Source: Natronospirales bacterium
GTDB taxonomy: Bacteria; Pseudomonadota; Gammaproteobacteria; Natronospirales; REEB76
Assembly (NCBI GenBank): GCA_021816765.1
Contig: JAKAXB010000001.1
Location: 1 to 64,000 of the forward strand
Direction of reading: 5' to 3'
DNA length: 64,000 bases
The first letter of the stretch is position 1; each line of letters opens with the position of its first letter. Shown here piece by piece: positions 26,860 to 36,696 of this stretch. A program made the position numbers and the translations under genes. The notes under the pieces are model-generated. The model was not told where the DNA came from and did no database searches. It saw only the letters and a list, made by a program, of their open reading frames with translations.

Positions 26860-28146
26860 GTGCGCTTCCTGTACTCCCTGGTTTTGTTGCTGCTCCTGCC
26901 GTTTGCCCTGAGCTGGCTCATGTGGCGCACGTTGCGACAGACCGGTCATGCCGACAGACTCGGCGAACGTTTCGGCAGCTCACCGTATCTTGCGCGCAAT
27001 GAAATCATCTGGGTACACGGTGCCTCGGTGGGGGAGATTCGCGCCGCCGCGCCGTTGGTGAAGGGGTTGCACCAGCAATTTCCACAGCATCCGCTGCTGG
27101 TCACCAGCTTCACCGGTACGGGACGCGCGCAGGCACAGGCGTTGTTCGGTGAACGCGTGCTGGTGGCACAACTGCCTTACGATCTGCCATTTTTTGTGAA
27201 TCGCTGGCTCAAGTGCGTAAGTCCGGTCATCGGCATTGTCATGGAAACGGAGATCTGGCCGAACCTGTTTTCCGCCTGTACCCGCCGCCACATACCACTG
27301 TTGATGGTGAGTGCACGTCTGTCGGAACGGGCGCTCAGCCGCTACCGGCGTTTCCGCGTGCTGGTGCGTAACGCGCTCACTCAAGTGACGATGATCGCCG
27401 CCCAGACCGAAGGCGATGCGGAATATTTCCGGCGTCTGGGGGCGCCACCGGAGCGCCTGGAGATCAGCGGCAATCTCAAATTCGATGTGCAGTTCCCGGA
27501 AGACATCCTGGCCCAGGGTCGCGCCCTGCGCGAACGCCTGTTTGGCCGCGTCACCGTGGTGGTGGCAGGCAGCACCCGCGAGGGTGAGGAAAGCATGGTG
27601 TTGCAGGCATTCCGCACCCTGCTGGTGAAGCACCCCGCCTGCGCGCTGGTACTGGCACCGCGCCATCCGCAGCGCACCACGGCGGTGGCCGAGCTGATCA
27701 AAAGCGCCGGATATTCCTGTTTCCGGCGCAGCGCCGGTGAGGCCCGGCTGCAGGCTGGTGACGTGCTGCTGCTGGACACTCTCGGCGAACTGGCGTGCTT
27801 TTATGCGGCGGGCGACCTGGCTTTCGTGGGCGGCAGTCTGGTGCCCGTGGGCGGACACAATCTTCTGGAACCGGCGGCCCTGAGCCTGCCGGTGTTGACC
27901 GGACCGCATCTCACCAATGTGCGTGACATCGCCGAGTTGCTCAAGGACGCGGGTGGACTCATTGTGGTAAAAGACGCCGAAGGCCTGGGCGAAGCATTCA
28001 TCTGGCTGGTGGGCAATCGCGTCACGCGCGAGCACATCGGTCAGGCGGCGCAGCAGACCGTGGTGGCGAATCGCGGTGCGCTCACGCGCACGCTGTTGCT
28101 GGTGGAAAAACACATCGCCCGCTCAAGAGCGGGCGATGTGAGGTAG
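26860..28146 (+). CDS. waaA: 3-deoxy-D-manno-octulosonic acid transferase
   Basis: Adds Kdo to lipid IVA. GTG start at 26860 with TGAGG just upstream, overlapping the hldE stop. The 428-residue protein has an N-terminal membrane anchor (LYSLVLLLLLPFALSWL), then IWVHGASVGEIRAAAP, METEIWPNLF, AGSTREGEESMVL and the C-terminal GGSLVPVGGHNLLEPAAL. These are hallmarks of WaaA (GT30). The last codons overlap a long perfect palindrome. Confidence 0.95.
   Translation: MRFLYSLVLLLLLPFALSWLMWRTLRQTGHADRLGERFGSSPYLARNEIIWVHGASVGEIRAAAPLVKGLHQQFPQHPLLVTSFTGTGRAQAQALFGERVLVAQLPYDLPFFVNRWLKCVSPVIGIVMETEIWPNLFSACTRRHIPLLMVSARLSERALSRYRRFRVLVRNALTQVTMIAAQTEGDAEYFRRLGAPPERLEISGNLKFDVQFPEDILAQGRALRERLFGRVTVVVAGSTREGEESMVLQAFRTLLVKHPACALVLAPRHPQRTTAVAELIKSAGYSCFRRSAGEARLQAGDVLLLDTLGELACFYAAGDLAFVGGSLVPVGGHNLLEPAALSLPVLTGPHLTNVRDIAELLKDAGGLIVVKDAEGLGEAFIWLVGNRVTREHIGQAAQQTVVANRGALTRTLLLVEKHIARSRAGDVR
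28111..28140. terminator. 30-bp perfect palindrome at the waaA 3' end
   Basis: Two 14-base arms (CACATCGCCCGCTC and its complement) separated by AA lie inside the last waaA codons, between convergent waaA and tolC. There is no T run on either strand. It is probably a bidirectional transcript-end or RNA-stability hairpin. Confidence 0.5.
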
Positions 28147-28166
28147 GAGCGCTCCGTAAAGTCGCG

Positions 28167-29582
28167 TCAGCCGCCCGGCGGATACTGCGTTGTCAGATGA
28201 GTCGCCGGCGCGGGCACCAGCAGCAGCGCGTTGATCTGCTTCACATCCTGTGGGCCGAGAATGCCGGCCGCGGCTTTGAGCTGCAGCACGCTGGTCAGAT
28301 AAGTATCTCGGCTCTGGGCGAAATTCGTCTGCGCCGTGACCAAATTCTGGCGCGCCAGCAGCACGTCCACAATGGTGCGGGTTCCCACCCGCATGCCGGT
28401 TTCCATGCCCCGCAGCGAGGTTTCATTGGATTTTACCGATTGCCGCAGCGCTTCCACCTGGGAGATGCCGGTGAGCACGCCCAGATAGGCGGTGCGCGCC
28501 TGCTGCTCGGTCTGGCGGGTCACCAGTTGCACCTGGTCCTGGGCCGCGTCGTACTGCCGTTCCGCTTGCGTCACTTGCGCACTCACGCCGCCGCCGGAGA
28601 AGATCGGCACGGATAATTGCAGCGCGAGGCTGGTGCCGTTGGTGTCGCTGAGTTCACTGAACTGCGAGCCTAGCGCACTGAAGTCGTTGTTGTTCTGGTT
28701 CTTGGTGTGCTGCAGCGTAAGGTCCAGTGTCGGGTAGTGACCGGCGCGCTTGATGGACACGAGACTGGCCGCCACGGCTGCCGCTGCCTGGGCCGCCATG
28801 AGGTTCGGATTCTGTTTCAGCGCCGTGGCCACCCATTGCGGAGCATGGTCCGGATCAGGAGCGCGCAGCGGCATATTGGCGAGCGGCTGCTGCAGTTCGC
28901 CCACCGGCTGGCCGGTGATGGCGCGCAGCGATTCCTCGGCGTTGATCACCTGCTGCTGGGCGGCGATCTCGGTGGCCACCGACTGGTCATAGGCCGCCTT
29001 GGCGTTCTGCACGTCGGTAATGGCGCTCATGCCCACCTGATATTTCACTTGGGTCTGTTCCAGCTGTTTGGCGTTGGCTTCTGTGGCGGCGTGATCGGCC
29101 GCCAGGGTATCGCGTGCGGTGATCACGTTGAAATAAGCTGTGGCGGTGCGCACGATCAGGTCCTGCTGGGCGGCCACATATTGGGCTTGCGCCTGGGCCA
29201 CGGAGGCATCCGCCTGCTTGATGGTTTCCCAGGCGGCCCAGTTGAAGATGGGCTGGGTGAGCTGAATACTGTAGGCCGTGGAATAGTTGTTGGAATCATA
29301 ATTGCCCTGGATGGGGCCGTTGGGACCGAAGCCGAAGGGTTCGGAACCGTTTGAGCGCTGGATATTGCGGCTCGCATTCAGTCCCACGTTCGGCAGATAG
29401 CCCGCCCGGGCGATGGGCTTGTTCTCCAGCGCCGCCTCGTAGTTGGCCTGAGCCTGGGCGAAGGTGGGGTCATTCTTGAGGGCCAGCTGATAGACACTCC
29501 ACAAATCGGCGCTGTAGGCGGGTGCCGCGGCCACGAGGCCCGCCACGGCGAGTACGAGAAGAAAAGTACGCATGGTATTCAC
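28167..29582 (-). CDS. tolC: TolC family outer membrane efflux channel
   Basis: Outer membrane/periplasmic trimeric channel for type I secretion and RND efflux. GTG start at 29582 with CAGGAG upstream; an internal ATG at 29573 is an alternative. Signal peptide MRTFLLVLAVAGLVAAAPAY. It has the two-fold OEP repeat, first with LKNDPTFAQAQANYEAA and second with ALKQNPNLMAAQAAAAVAAS, the latter followed by GHYPTLDL. The C-terminus has GTRTIVDVLLARQNL and a proline-rich end. 471 residues, normal for TolC. Confidence 0.92.
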   Translation of the reverse strand: MNTMRTFLLVLAVAGLVAAAPAYSADLWSVYQLALKNDPTFAQAQANYEAALENKPIARAGYLPNVGLNASRNIQRSNGSEPFGFGPNGPIQGNYDSNNYSTAYSIQLTQPIFNWAAWETIKQADASVAQAQAQYVAAQQDLIVRTATAYFNVITARDTLAADHAATEANAKQLEQTQVKYQVGMSAITDVQNAKAAYDQSVATEIAAQQQVINAEESLRAITGQPVGELQQPLANMPLRAPDPDHAPQWVATALKQNPNLMAAQAAAAVAASLVSIKRAGHYPTLDLTLQHTKNQNNNDFSALGSQFSELSDTNGTSLALQLSVPIFSGGGVSAQVTQAERQYDAAQDQVQLVTRQTEQQARTAYLGVLTGISQVEALRQSVKSNETSLRGMETGMRVGTRTIVDVLLARQNLVTAQTNFAQSRDTYLTSVLQLKAAAGILGPQDVKQINALLLVPAPATHLTTQYPPGG

Positions 29583-29720
29583 CGGGGCTCCTGTTTCTTT
29601 CAGGTGTATTAGTTAAATATAACACTATAACATTTGAGAGATGGGTGCAAGCGCTGCAAAAAGGCGCAAGTCCATATGAGTTTGATCCACGCGTACTACA
29701 CGCGTATCGCGACCAGGGCT

Positions 29721-30047
29721 TTAATAACGGGGCAGGCCCGGGTCAAGACTCAGGGCCCAGTCATCAATGCCGCCCGCCAGGTTGATGACATGCTTGAAGC
29801 CGCGGGACTGGAGGAACGCCGCCACCTGCAGGCTGCGATTGCCGTGATGGCACAGCACCACATAGGGTTGTTCCGGGTTCAATTCGCCCAGCCGTCCCGT
29901 TAACTCATCCATGGGAATGTGCAGGCAGCCGGGCAGACACACGCGCTCGCATTCCCAAGGCTCGCGTATATCCAGCAGCACCACCTCATTGGCAGTTTCC
30001 GCCCGCAGGTTTTCCACTTCCCTGGGGGTGAGCGAAGGTACTGGCAA
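29721..30047 (-). CDS. Single-domain rhodanese
   Basis: A 108-residue cytoplasmic sulfurtransferase-fold protein: VVLLDIREPWECE, LPGCLHIPMDEL, then the active-site loop VVLCHHGNRSLQV with catalytic Cys, and GGIDDWALSLDP. It lies 13 bp downstream of pcm on the same strand. Likely transfers sulfane sulfur; acceptor unknown. Confidence 0.9.
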   Translation of the reverse strand: MPVPSLTPREVENLRAETANEVVLLDIREPWECERVCLPGCLHIPMDELTGRLGELNPEQPYVVLCHHGNRSLQVAAFLQSRGFKHVINLAGGIDDWALSLDPGLPRY

Positions 30048-30060
30048 GTTCAGCCCCCGC

Positions 30061-30714
30061 TCAGAAGTGGAAGCGGCATGGCACGGCCGCGTTCACCAAA
30101 GCCGGCAAGTCGGTCTCGAACAGGCTTTCCCGCGACCAGGCGTTCTCGGCCACGCGGGTGACAAGCAGCGCTTCCATCACCGGCGATTGCCCCACGATCA
30201 TGAACAGCCGGCCGCCCACCTGCAGATGCTCCGCGTAGCACGGGTCATATGCAGGCAGTGAACCGGTCACGGCGATCACATCAAAGCGCTGCGTGAGCCA
30301 GTCAAGTTGTACGCCATCGCGGGTTTCGAGACGCGCATTCCTGATCCCCAGGGCCGTGAGAGTCTTGCCGGCGGTTTCCGTGAAATCGGCAAAGATATCC
30401 ACCGACAGCAGTTCACCCGCCATGCGCGCGAGGCAGGCGGCGATGAAGCCGCTGCCGGTACCGATCTCGAGGGCGCTTTCATCCGGCTGTGGATTCAGCG
30501 ACTGCAGCAGACGGCCTTCCACCTTGGGGGCCATCATCACCTGAGCGTGGGCCAGCGGAAGGCAGGTGTCTGCAAATGCCAGGTTGCGGTAACGCTCCGG
30601 TACAAACTGTTCGCGCGGCAGGGTTGCGAGAATGGTCAGTACCCGCTGATCGAACACGTCCCAGGCACGCACCTGCTGGCCGACCATCTGGTTGCGGGCA
30701 AATTGCGTATCCAT
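30061..30714 (-). CDS. pcm: Protein-L-isoaspartate O-methyltransferase
   Basis: Repairs isoaspartyl residues using SAM. The start at 30714 (MDTQFARNQMVGQQVRAWDV) matches the usual N-terminus; a frame extension to 30780 has no support. Motifs: SAM-binding ALEIGTGSGFIAACLARM, then LETRDGVQ and FDVIAVTGSLP. The length of about 217 residues is typical. It is divergent from thiC and followed by the rhodanese gene. Confidence 0.88.
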   Translation of the reverse strand: MDTQFARNQMVGQQVRAWDVFDQRVLTILATLPREQFVPERYRNLAFADTCLPLAHAQVMMAPKVEGRLLQSLNPQPDESALEIGTGSGFIAACLARMAGELLSVDIFADFTETAGKTLTALGIRNARLETRDGVQLDWLTQRFDVIAVTGSLPAYDPCYAEHLQVGGRLFMIVGQSPVMEALLVTRVAENAWSRESLFETDLPALVNAAVPCRFHF

Positions 30715-30849
30715 CGGATTCACAAGTGAAAATTGCACATGAAGAGTGCAAAGGTTAAGCGCTTTGGCCATGATTGGCAAGGCGAACTGTCATGCCAGCC
30801 GGCTTACAAATGTCAGGTGTATACTGCGACACGCGCCTGCGGGCGCGTG

Positions 30850-30938
30850 GAAGCTGGGGGTGCCCTCCCGTGTTGATACGGTGGGGCTGAGAAACACCCA
30901 TGGAACCTGAACCGGTTAATCCCGGCGGAGGGAAAGCT
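30850..30938 (+). promoter_or_regulatory. TPP riboswitch (THI element)
   Basis: Conserved core elements appear in order upstream of thiC: GGGGGTGCC, GGGGCTGAGA, ACACCC, GAACCTGAACCGGTTAATCC and CGGCGGAGGGA. They match the thiamine pyrophosphate aptamer, whose CUGAGA and ACCUGA boxes bind the pyrimidine and pyrophosphate ends. It is followed by thiC after about 55 bp and predicts repression by TPP. Confidence 0.95.
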
Positions 30939-30986
30939 TCGCGGCCTCATGACCGCCATCGGCTTTCCCATTCCGGCCGGACATGA

Positions 30987-32852
<1,866 letters not shown>

Positions 32853-32920
32853 CGGCACAGCTGGATAGCTTCCGCGGAAAAGAGTATTTTTGACCGAGTT
32901 GGATAAGGCCAATCAAGGGA

Positions 32921-33163
32921 ATGAACATGGAAATGCAGAGGATGAAAGTAATGGCTCCTTCATATACGGCAGTTGTGAAACAGGACGGCAAGTGGTGGTT
33001 CGGCTGGGTGGAGGAAGTGCCCGGCGTGAACTGCCAGGAAGCCAGCCGCGAGGAACTGCTCGAATCCCTGCGCGTCACACTGGCCGAAGCCATCGCAATG
33101 AATCGAGAAGATGCACGTCGCGCAGCAGGCAATAATTTCGAAGAAACGCCCATTGCGGTATGA
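32921..33163 (+). CDS. hicB: HicB-like antitoxin
   Basis: An 80-residue protein with the HicB partial-RNase-H pattern: YTAVVKQDGKWWFGWVEEVP, GVNCQEASREELLESLRVTL and an acidic C-terminus. A later ATG (32942) could also start it. It overlaps the HicA-like toxin gene by 4 bp (ATGA). In this order (hicB then hicA) the antitoxin is translated first. Confidence 0.8.
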   Translation: MNMEMQRMKVMAPSYTAVVKQDGKWWFGWVEEVPGVNCQEASREELLESLRVTLAEAIAMNREDARRAAGNNFEETPIAV

Positions 33164-33345
33164 AACGCCGCGAGCTGTTACGGCGCCTGGGCGAGCAGGG
33201 GTGCGTGCTGCTTAGGGAAGGCAGGCGCCATTCCTGGTGGCATAACCCGCAACTGAACCGTCGAAGCGCGGTCCCACGCCATAATGAAATCAATGATCAT
33301 CTCGCCCGTAAGATATGCAAGGATCTTGGCGTGCCAGAGCTTTGA
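33160..33345 (+). CDS. hicA: HicA-like mRNA interferase toxin
   Basis: A 61-residue dsRBD-like protein: MKRRELLRRLGEQGCVLLRE then GRRHSWWHNP. The family's active-site His is in the RHSWW segment. NEINDHLARKICKDLGVPEL ends it. Overlaps hicB by 4 bp. Predicted translation-independent mRNA cleavage. Confidence 0.82.
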   Translation: MKRRELLRRLGEQGCVLLREGRRHSWWHNPQLNRRSAVPRHNEINDHLARKICKDLGVPEL

Positions 33346-33417
33346 AAGCTATAAATATCTACCCTCATTTTTCAGTCCGCATTTCTCTTCCATGAAAAGC
33401 ATCCAGGCAGGTGACAA

Positions 33418-33888
33418 ATGAAGCAGTCAGGTTTTTATATAGCGGCAGTAGCCATGCTGTTGGTAGCTGTTGCAGCGCAGGCGCAGGATCAAGCGGGCCG
33501 CTGGGCATCGCCATCGGATCCAGATGCCAAAGCCATCACAGCATTGGAAGACATGTGGGCCCACACCGCCTGCTCATCCGTACCGGATGCCCTAAAAGCC
33601 GCGTTCGCCGAAGATTTCCAGGGCACGGCCCCGAAAGGCCAACGCTACGGGAAGCCAACGGGGGATTGGGGCGGTAAAGGCGATGATACAGATTGCCAGC
33701 TCCAGCAGATACAGATACGGCTGTTTGGCGATTCGGTAGCGGTCGCGTATGGTAACGAGAGCAGCGTCAGCAAGAAAAAGGACGGCACCGAAGCGAAACA
33801 TTGTCTGGCTTGGACCGACACTTGGCTGAAGCGCAATGGAAAATGGCAGATCGTTGCGGCTCAGGACACCCGAGTGGACTGCAAATAA
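33418..33888 (+). CDS. Secreted NTF2-like/SnoaL-like protein
   Basis: 156 residues with a signal peptide (MKQSGFYIAAVAMLLVAVAA-QAQ) and a cone-fold pattern: ITALEDMWAHTACSSVPDAL, FAEDFQGTAPKG, VAVAYGNESSVSKK and DTWLKRNGKWQIVAAQDTRV. The latter motif is typical of DUF4440/SnoaL-type proteins. AGGTGA precedes the ATG. Ligand or activity cannot be read. Confidence 0.72.
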   Translation: MKQSGFYIAAVAMLLVAVAAQAQDQAGRWASPSDPDAKAITALEDMWAHTACSSVPDALKAAFAEDFQGTAPKGQRYGKPTGDWGGKGDDTDCQLQQIQIRLFGDSVAVAYGNESSVSKKKDGTEAKHCLAWTDTWLKRNGKWQIVAAQDTRVDCK

Positions 33889-33952
33889 TCGCGTTGCTGA
33901 GCGGCCGGCGACATGCCGTCGCTTCCTGCATCAGCGCAACCCACGTGAGCTT

Positions 33953-34222
33953 CTACAGACCAAGCTCGCTGTGTGAACCAAGGCGGACCAACTGCAGCAC
34001 GTTGTTTCCGCGTTTCCGGTAAATGAGAATCAGATCCGGGCGCACATGGCAGTCGCGAAAATCCTTCCATTCGCCTGTTAACGGGTGATCCTGATACCTG
34101 ACGGTCAGCGGTTGATCGTCTGTGAGTGCGGCAAGCACTTGTGGGAATACGGTTTTCAGCGTGTTCCTGTGCTGACCTTGGGACTCGCGCTTGAATTGCC
34201 GGGTGTACTCAATCGTCCGCAT
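33953..34222 (-). CDS. YafQ-like RelE-superfamily toxin
   Basis: 89 residues: IEYTRQFKRESQGQHRNTLK, DHPLTGEWKDFRDCHVRPDL, ILIYRKRGNNVLQLVRLGSH. This is the YafQ/RelE fold with the usual His, Asp and basic residues of ribosome-dependent mRNA interferases. Its start overlaps the antitoxin end by 14 bp. Second gene of a DinJ/YafQ-type pair. Confidence 0.88.
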   Translation of the reverse strand: MRTIEYTRQFKRESQGQHRNTLKTVFPQVLAALTDDQPLTVRYQDHPLTGEWKDFRDCHVRPDLILIYRKRGNNVLQLVRLGSHSELGL

Positions 34223-34472
34223 CGAGGTCCGCCATCAGGGACTTCACGCTCTTGGCAGCGCGTAACTTCCCGCGGCGGGCCTCCTTCATCGCTGCGATGG
34301 TTTTGGCATTCGGAACCAAGGGTTCAAAAGGCAGGGCCTTCTCGTGGGCGATGCGGGTGAGCATCAGGCGGAAGGCATCCGACAAAGTGAGACCCATGGT
34401 TTCGAGTACCACAGCCGCTTCTTCCTTGGTCGTGGCATCAATTCTGGCGCGCACGACGGCATTGGCTTTCAT
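34209..34472 (-). CDS. RelB/DinJ-type antitoxin
   Basis: 87 residues from ATG 34472, which has GGAG 9 bases upstream. A longer frame to 34661 has no ribosome site. N-terminal ribbon-helix-helix: NAVVRARIDATTKEEAAVVL then ETMGLTLSDAFRLMLTRIA, followed by KALPFEPLVPN typical of DinJ. The acidic tail (LMADLDADD) would wrap the YafQ-like toxin. It probably represses its own promoter at the palindrome 34494-34506. Confidence 0.88.
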   Translation of the reverse strand: MKANAVVRARIDATTKEEAAVVLETMGLTLSDAFRLMLTRIAHEKALPFEPLVPNAKTIAAMKEARRGKLRAAKSVKSLMADLDADD

Positions 34473-34493
34473 AGGGCTTTTCTCCATAAGTGA

Positions 34494-34527
34494 GCTACAT
34501 TGTAGCCCATTCTTGCGGTAGGTGCAA
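34494..34527 (-). promoter_or_regulatory. Promoter and operator of the DinJ/YafQ-type pair
   Basis: Minus strand: -35 TTGCAC (34522-34527), 17-bp spacer, -10 TACAAT (34499-34504). The -10 lies inside a 13-bp perfect inverted repeat GCTACA-A-TGTAGC (34494-34506). An operator over the -10 suits RHH antitoxin autorepression. Confidence 0.65.
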
Positions 34528-34716
34528 ACCCATATGCTGTTCAGCAAACATGACCCTTTGTGCGTATTCCATGGTGTGCTCGATAGGGAGACGGAAGATG
34601 AAGAAGTTAGCTTATCGAGCAAGTAGTAAATTGCGGATAGACTAAGGTCTGGTATCCACAATACAGTCCGGGATCATGTCAGTACGGTGTTGGCCCCAAG
34701 GGCAAGCAGGGAGATC

Positions 34717-35244
34717 GTGGCACTCGTAGCGTTCCTGAGAGGAATCAATGTCGGTGGGCACCGGGCCTTTCATCCCAGCATCCTCGCCGAGCAGCTGGCA
34801 CGTTACGGGGTGGTCAACATCGGTGCAACTGGAACTTTCGTGATTCGTCGCCCGATTACCAAAACGAAGCTTCGGGCCGAACTGGCACGCAGACTTCCTT
34901 TCGCCGCTCAGGTCATGATCTTCGAGGGCCGCGAACTTCTCGCCCTGGATACGGATACTGTGTTCCGCAAGGCTCCGAAGGGAGCCGATGTGGTTCGCTT
35001 TGTGAGCGTCATGGCCAGGCGTCCGCGACTCGTTCCCGCAACGCCGATCCGGCTGCCGATTGAGGGGGCGTGGCTGCTGAGAATTCTGGCGACGGAGAAT
35101 CGCTTCCTGTTCGGGGTGTACCGGCGGCAGATGAGGGTAATCAGTTATTTGAGCATGCTAGACAGGCTGTTCGGAGTGCCGGTGACGACACGCAACTGGA
35201 ACACGATAACGTCGGTCATCAAGGTATTACAGGACTCAATGTGA
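34717..35244 (+). CDS. DUF1697 family protein
   Basis: About 175 residues starting VALVAFLRGINVGGHRAF at GTG 34717, which has AGGGAG upstream. An in-frame GTG at 34687 is less likely. The LRGINVGG start and the internal GATGTFVIRRP region identify DUF1697, a family of unknown function. Standalone between TA pairs and small genes. Confidence 0.82.
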   Translation: MALVAFLRGINVGGHRAFHPSILAEQLARYGVVNIGATGTFVIRRPITKTKLRAELARRLPFAAQVMIFEGRELLALDTDTVFRKAPKGADVVRFVSVMARRPRLVPATPIRLPIEGAWLLRILATENRFLFGVYRRQMRVISYLSMLDRLFGVPVTTRNWNTITSVIKVLQDSM

Positions 35245-35356
35245 TGAGCGCGCGGCCGTAGAAAATAGGGGACAGACTGTCTCTTAACCATCTGTCCGTA
35301 AAACCAGGGTCGGCTCACTACCCTTCTTAGGCAAGCGAAACGTGAGAGGAGAATCT

Positions 35357-35605
35357 ATGAAGAAGGTTAAACGTGATGAACTTCGCCCCGAGTATCGTCG
35401 TGAAGATCTCGGTAAAGGTATTCGAGGAAAGCATCTGAAGGCATACCGCGCGGGCACTAATCTTGTGCTACTGCAACCGGAAGTTGCGGCCGCATTTCCA
35501 TCGGAGCGCGCTGTAAATGACGCGCTAAGCACCCTTATCGGGGTAGGCGAAAACGCCGGTATAACACCTCGCTCACCCGGGCATACGAAGGCGGTGCGCC
35601 GGTAG
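35357..35605 (+). CDS. Small hypothetical protein (KVKRDELRPEYRREDLGKG type)
   Basis: 82 residues, start ATG 35357 after a strong GAGAGGAG. The basic N-terminus MKKVKRDELRPEYRREDLGK followed by VLLQPEVAAAFPSERAVNDA resembles short proteins often found singly or beside toxin genes. No partner toxin is seen here. Function unknown. Confidence 0.6.
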   Translation: MKKVKRDELRPEYRREDLGKGIRGKHLKAYRAGTNLVLLQPEVAAAFPSERAVNDALSTLIGVGENAGITPRSPGHTKAVRR

Positions 35606-35708
35606 ATTCTGCGTGAGCCCCCGTAATACATGTCAGACTGAGGTGCACGCCGGGTTTTCGTAGACGCTCCATCCTGTAGAATCTCCGCCGGCATTCAGGG
35701 AGAAACCG

Positions 35709-36578
35709 GTGAATTTCAGCGTGCTGGTGCTGCTATTCGTGACCTTGGTGTGGGGCACCACGTTTCCCATTATCCGCGCCGCGTCCGCGCATCTGGATGG
35801 CGTGGAAATCACGGCGCTGCGCTTTCTCGTGGCCGGGATCTGCATGCTGCCTTTCGCGTTCAAAGCTTCCCGCGCTGCCTGGCGGGCCGGCCTGTTACTG
35901 GGCTTTGTGGCGCTGGTTTCCTACGTGACCCAGGCCGTCGGACTGGAATACATCTCATCCAACCGCAGCGCGTTCATCACCAGCCTCAACGTGCTGATGG
36001 TGCCTTTTCTGGGGCTATTGTTGGGCGGGCGCCTCAGCCTGCAAATCGTGAGTGCGGCGGTGCTGGCCTGCACTGGCATCGGGCTCATGTCCTGGGAAGG
36101 GGGCAGCAACCTGATCGGGGATAGCGCCACGCTGGTCTGTGCACTTTCGTATGCCATCTATATCATCCTGTTATCGCGCCTTATCAAGAATCACGAATCT
36201 CGCACCCTCGCCGCAACCCAGATTGTCGCGATGGCGGTGATGAGCGGCCTCTGGTTGCTGGTCACGCATCTGCACGGCGACGCGCTCATGACTTTGGCCG
36301 TGCGGGCAGAACCCGTGTGGCTGTCGCTGCTCTATCTGGGCGTGGTGGCAAGTGCCGGCATGCTGTTCCTGCAGGCGGTAGGGCAGCGTCACGTCCCGGC
36401 GGAGAAAGCCGCGGTGATCTACGCGATGGAGCCAGTATTCGCGGCGCTGTTCGGCTGGCTGTGGCTGCACGAAACCCTGGGGGTGCGCGGTTTCGTGGGC
36501 GGCGCGATGGTCGTGCTGGCGGTGATATTCGGCGAATGGCGTTTCACGCCCAGAGCGAAGGCCGGCGACACGATTTAA
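35709..36578 (+). CDS. EamA/DMT family transporter
   Basis: 289-residue inner-membrane protein with ten hydrophobic segments arranged as two EamA repeats. It begins VLVLLFVTLVWGTTFPIIRA and has a second-repeat segment near AEKAAVIYAMEPVFAALFGW then LWLHETL. GTG start with GGGAG upstream. Substrate unknown; many relatives export metabolites. Confidence 0.85.
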   Translation: MNFSVLVLLFVTLVWGTTFPIIRAASAHLDGVEITALRFLVAGICMLPFAFKASRAAWRAGLLLGFVALVSYVTQAVGLEYISSNRSAFITSLNVLMVPFLGLLLGGRLSLQIVSAAVLACTGIGLMSWEGGSNLIGDSATLVCALSYAIYIILLSRLIKNHESRTLAATQIVAMAVMSGLWLLVTHLHGDALMTLAVRAEPVWLSLLYLGVVASAGMLFLQAVGQRHVPAEKAAVIYAMEPVFAALFGWLWLHETLGVRGFVGGAMVVLAVIFGEWRFTPRAKAGDTI

Positions 36579-36696
36579 GATAGCCTTGCTGCTTTTTGAC
36601 CGTAAAACGGTTGGGGTTTATTGGTTCGTCCCTCGAATCGAAACATGGAGCGGTTCGTACGGTTTTCGGGCGCATACCGTCTGCCGCGCATCGAGC

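Noticed and set aside
25393..26949. 518-aa minus-strand ORF opposite hldE
   Set aside because: Antisense shadow of a well-identified bifunctional HldE.
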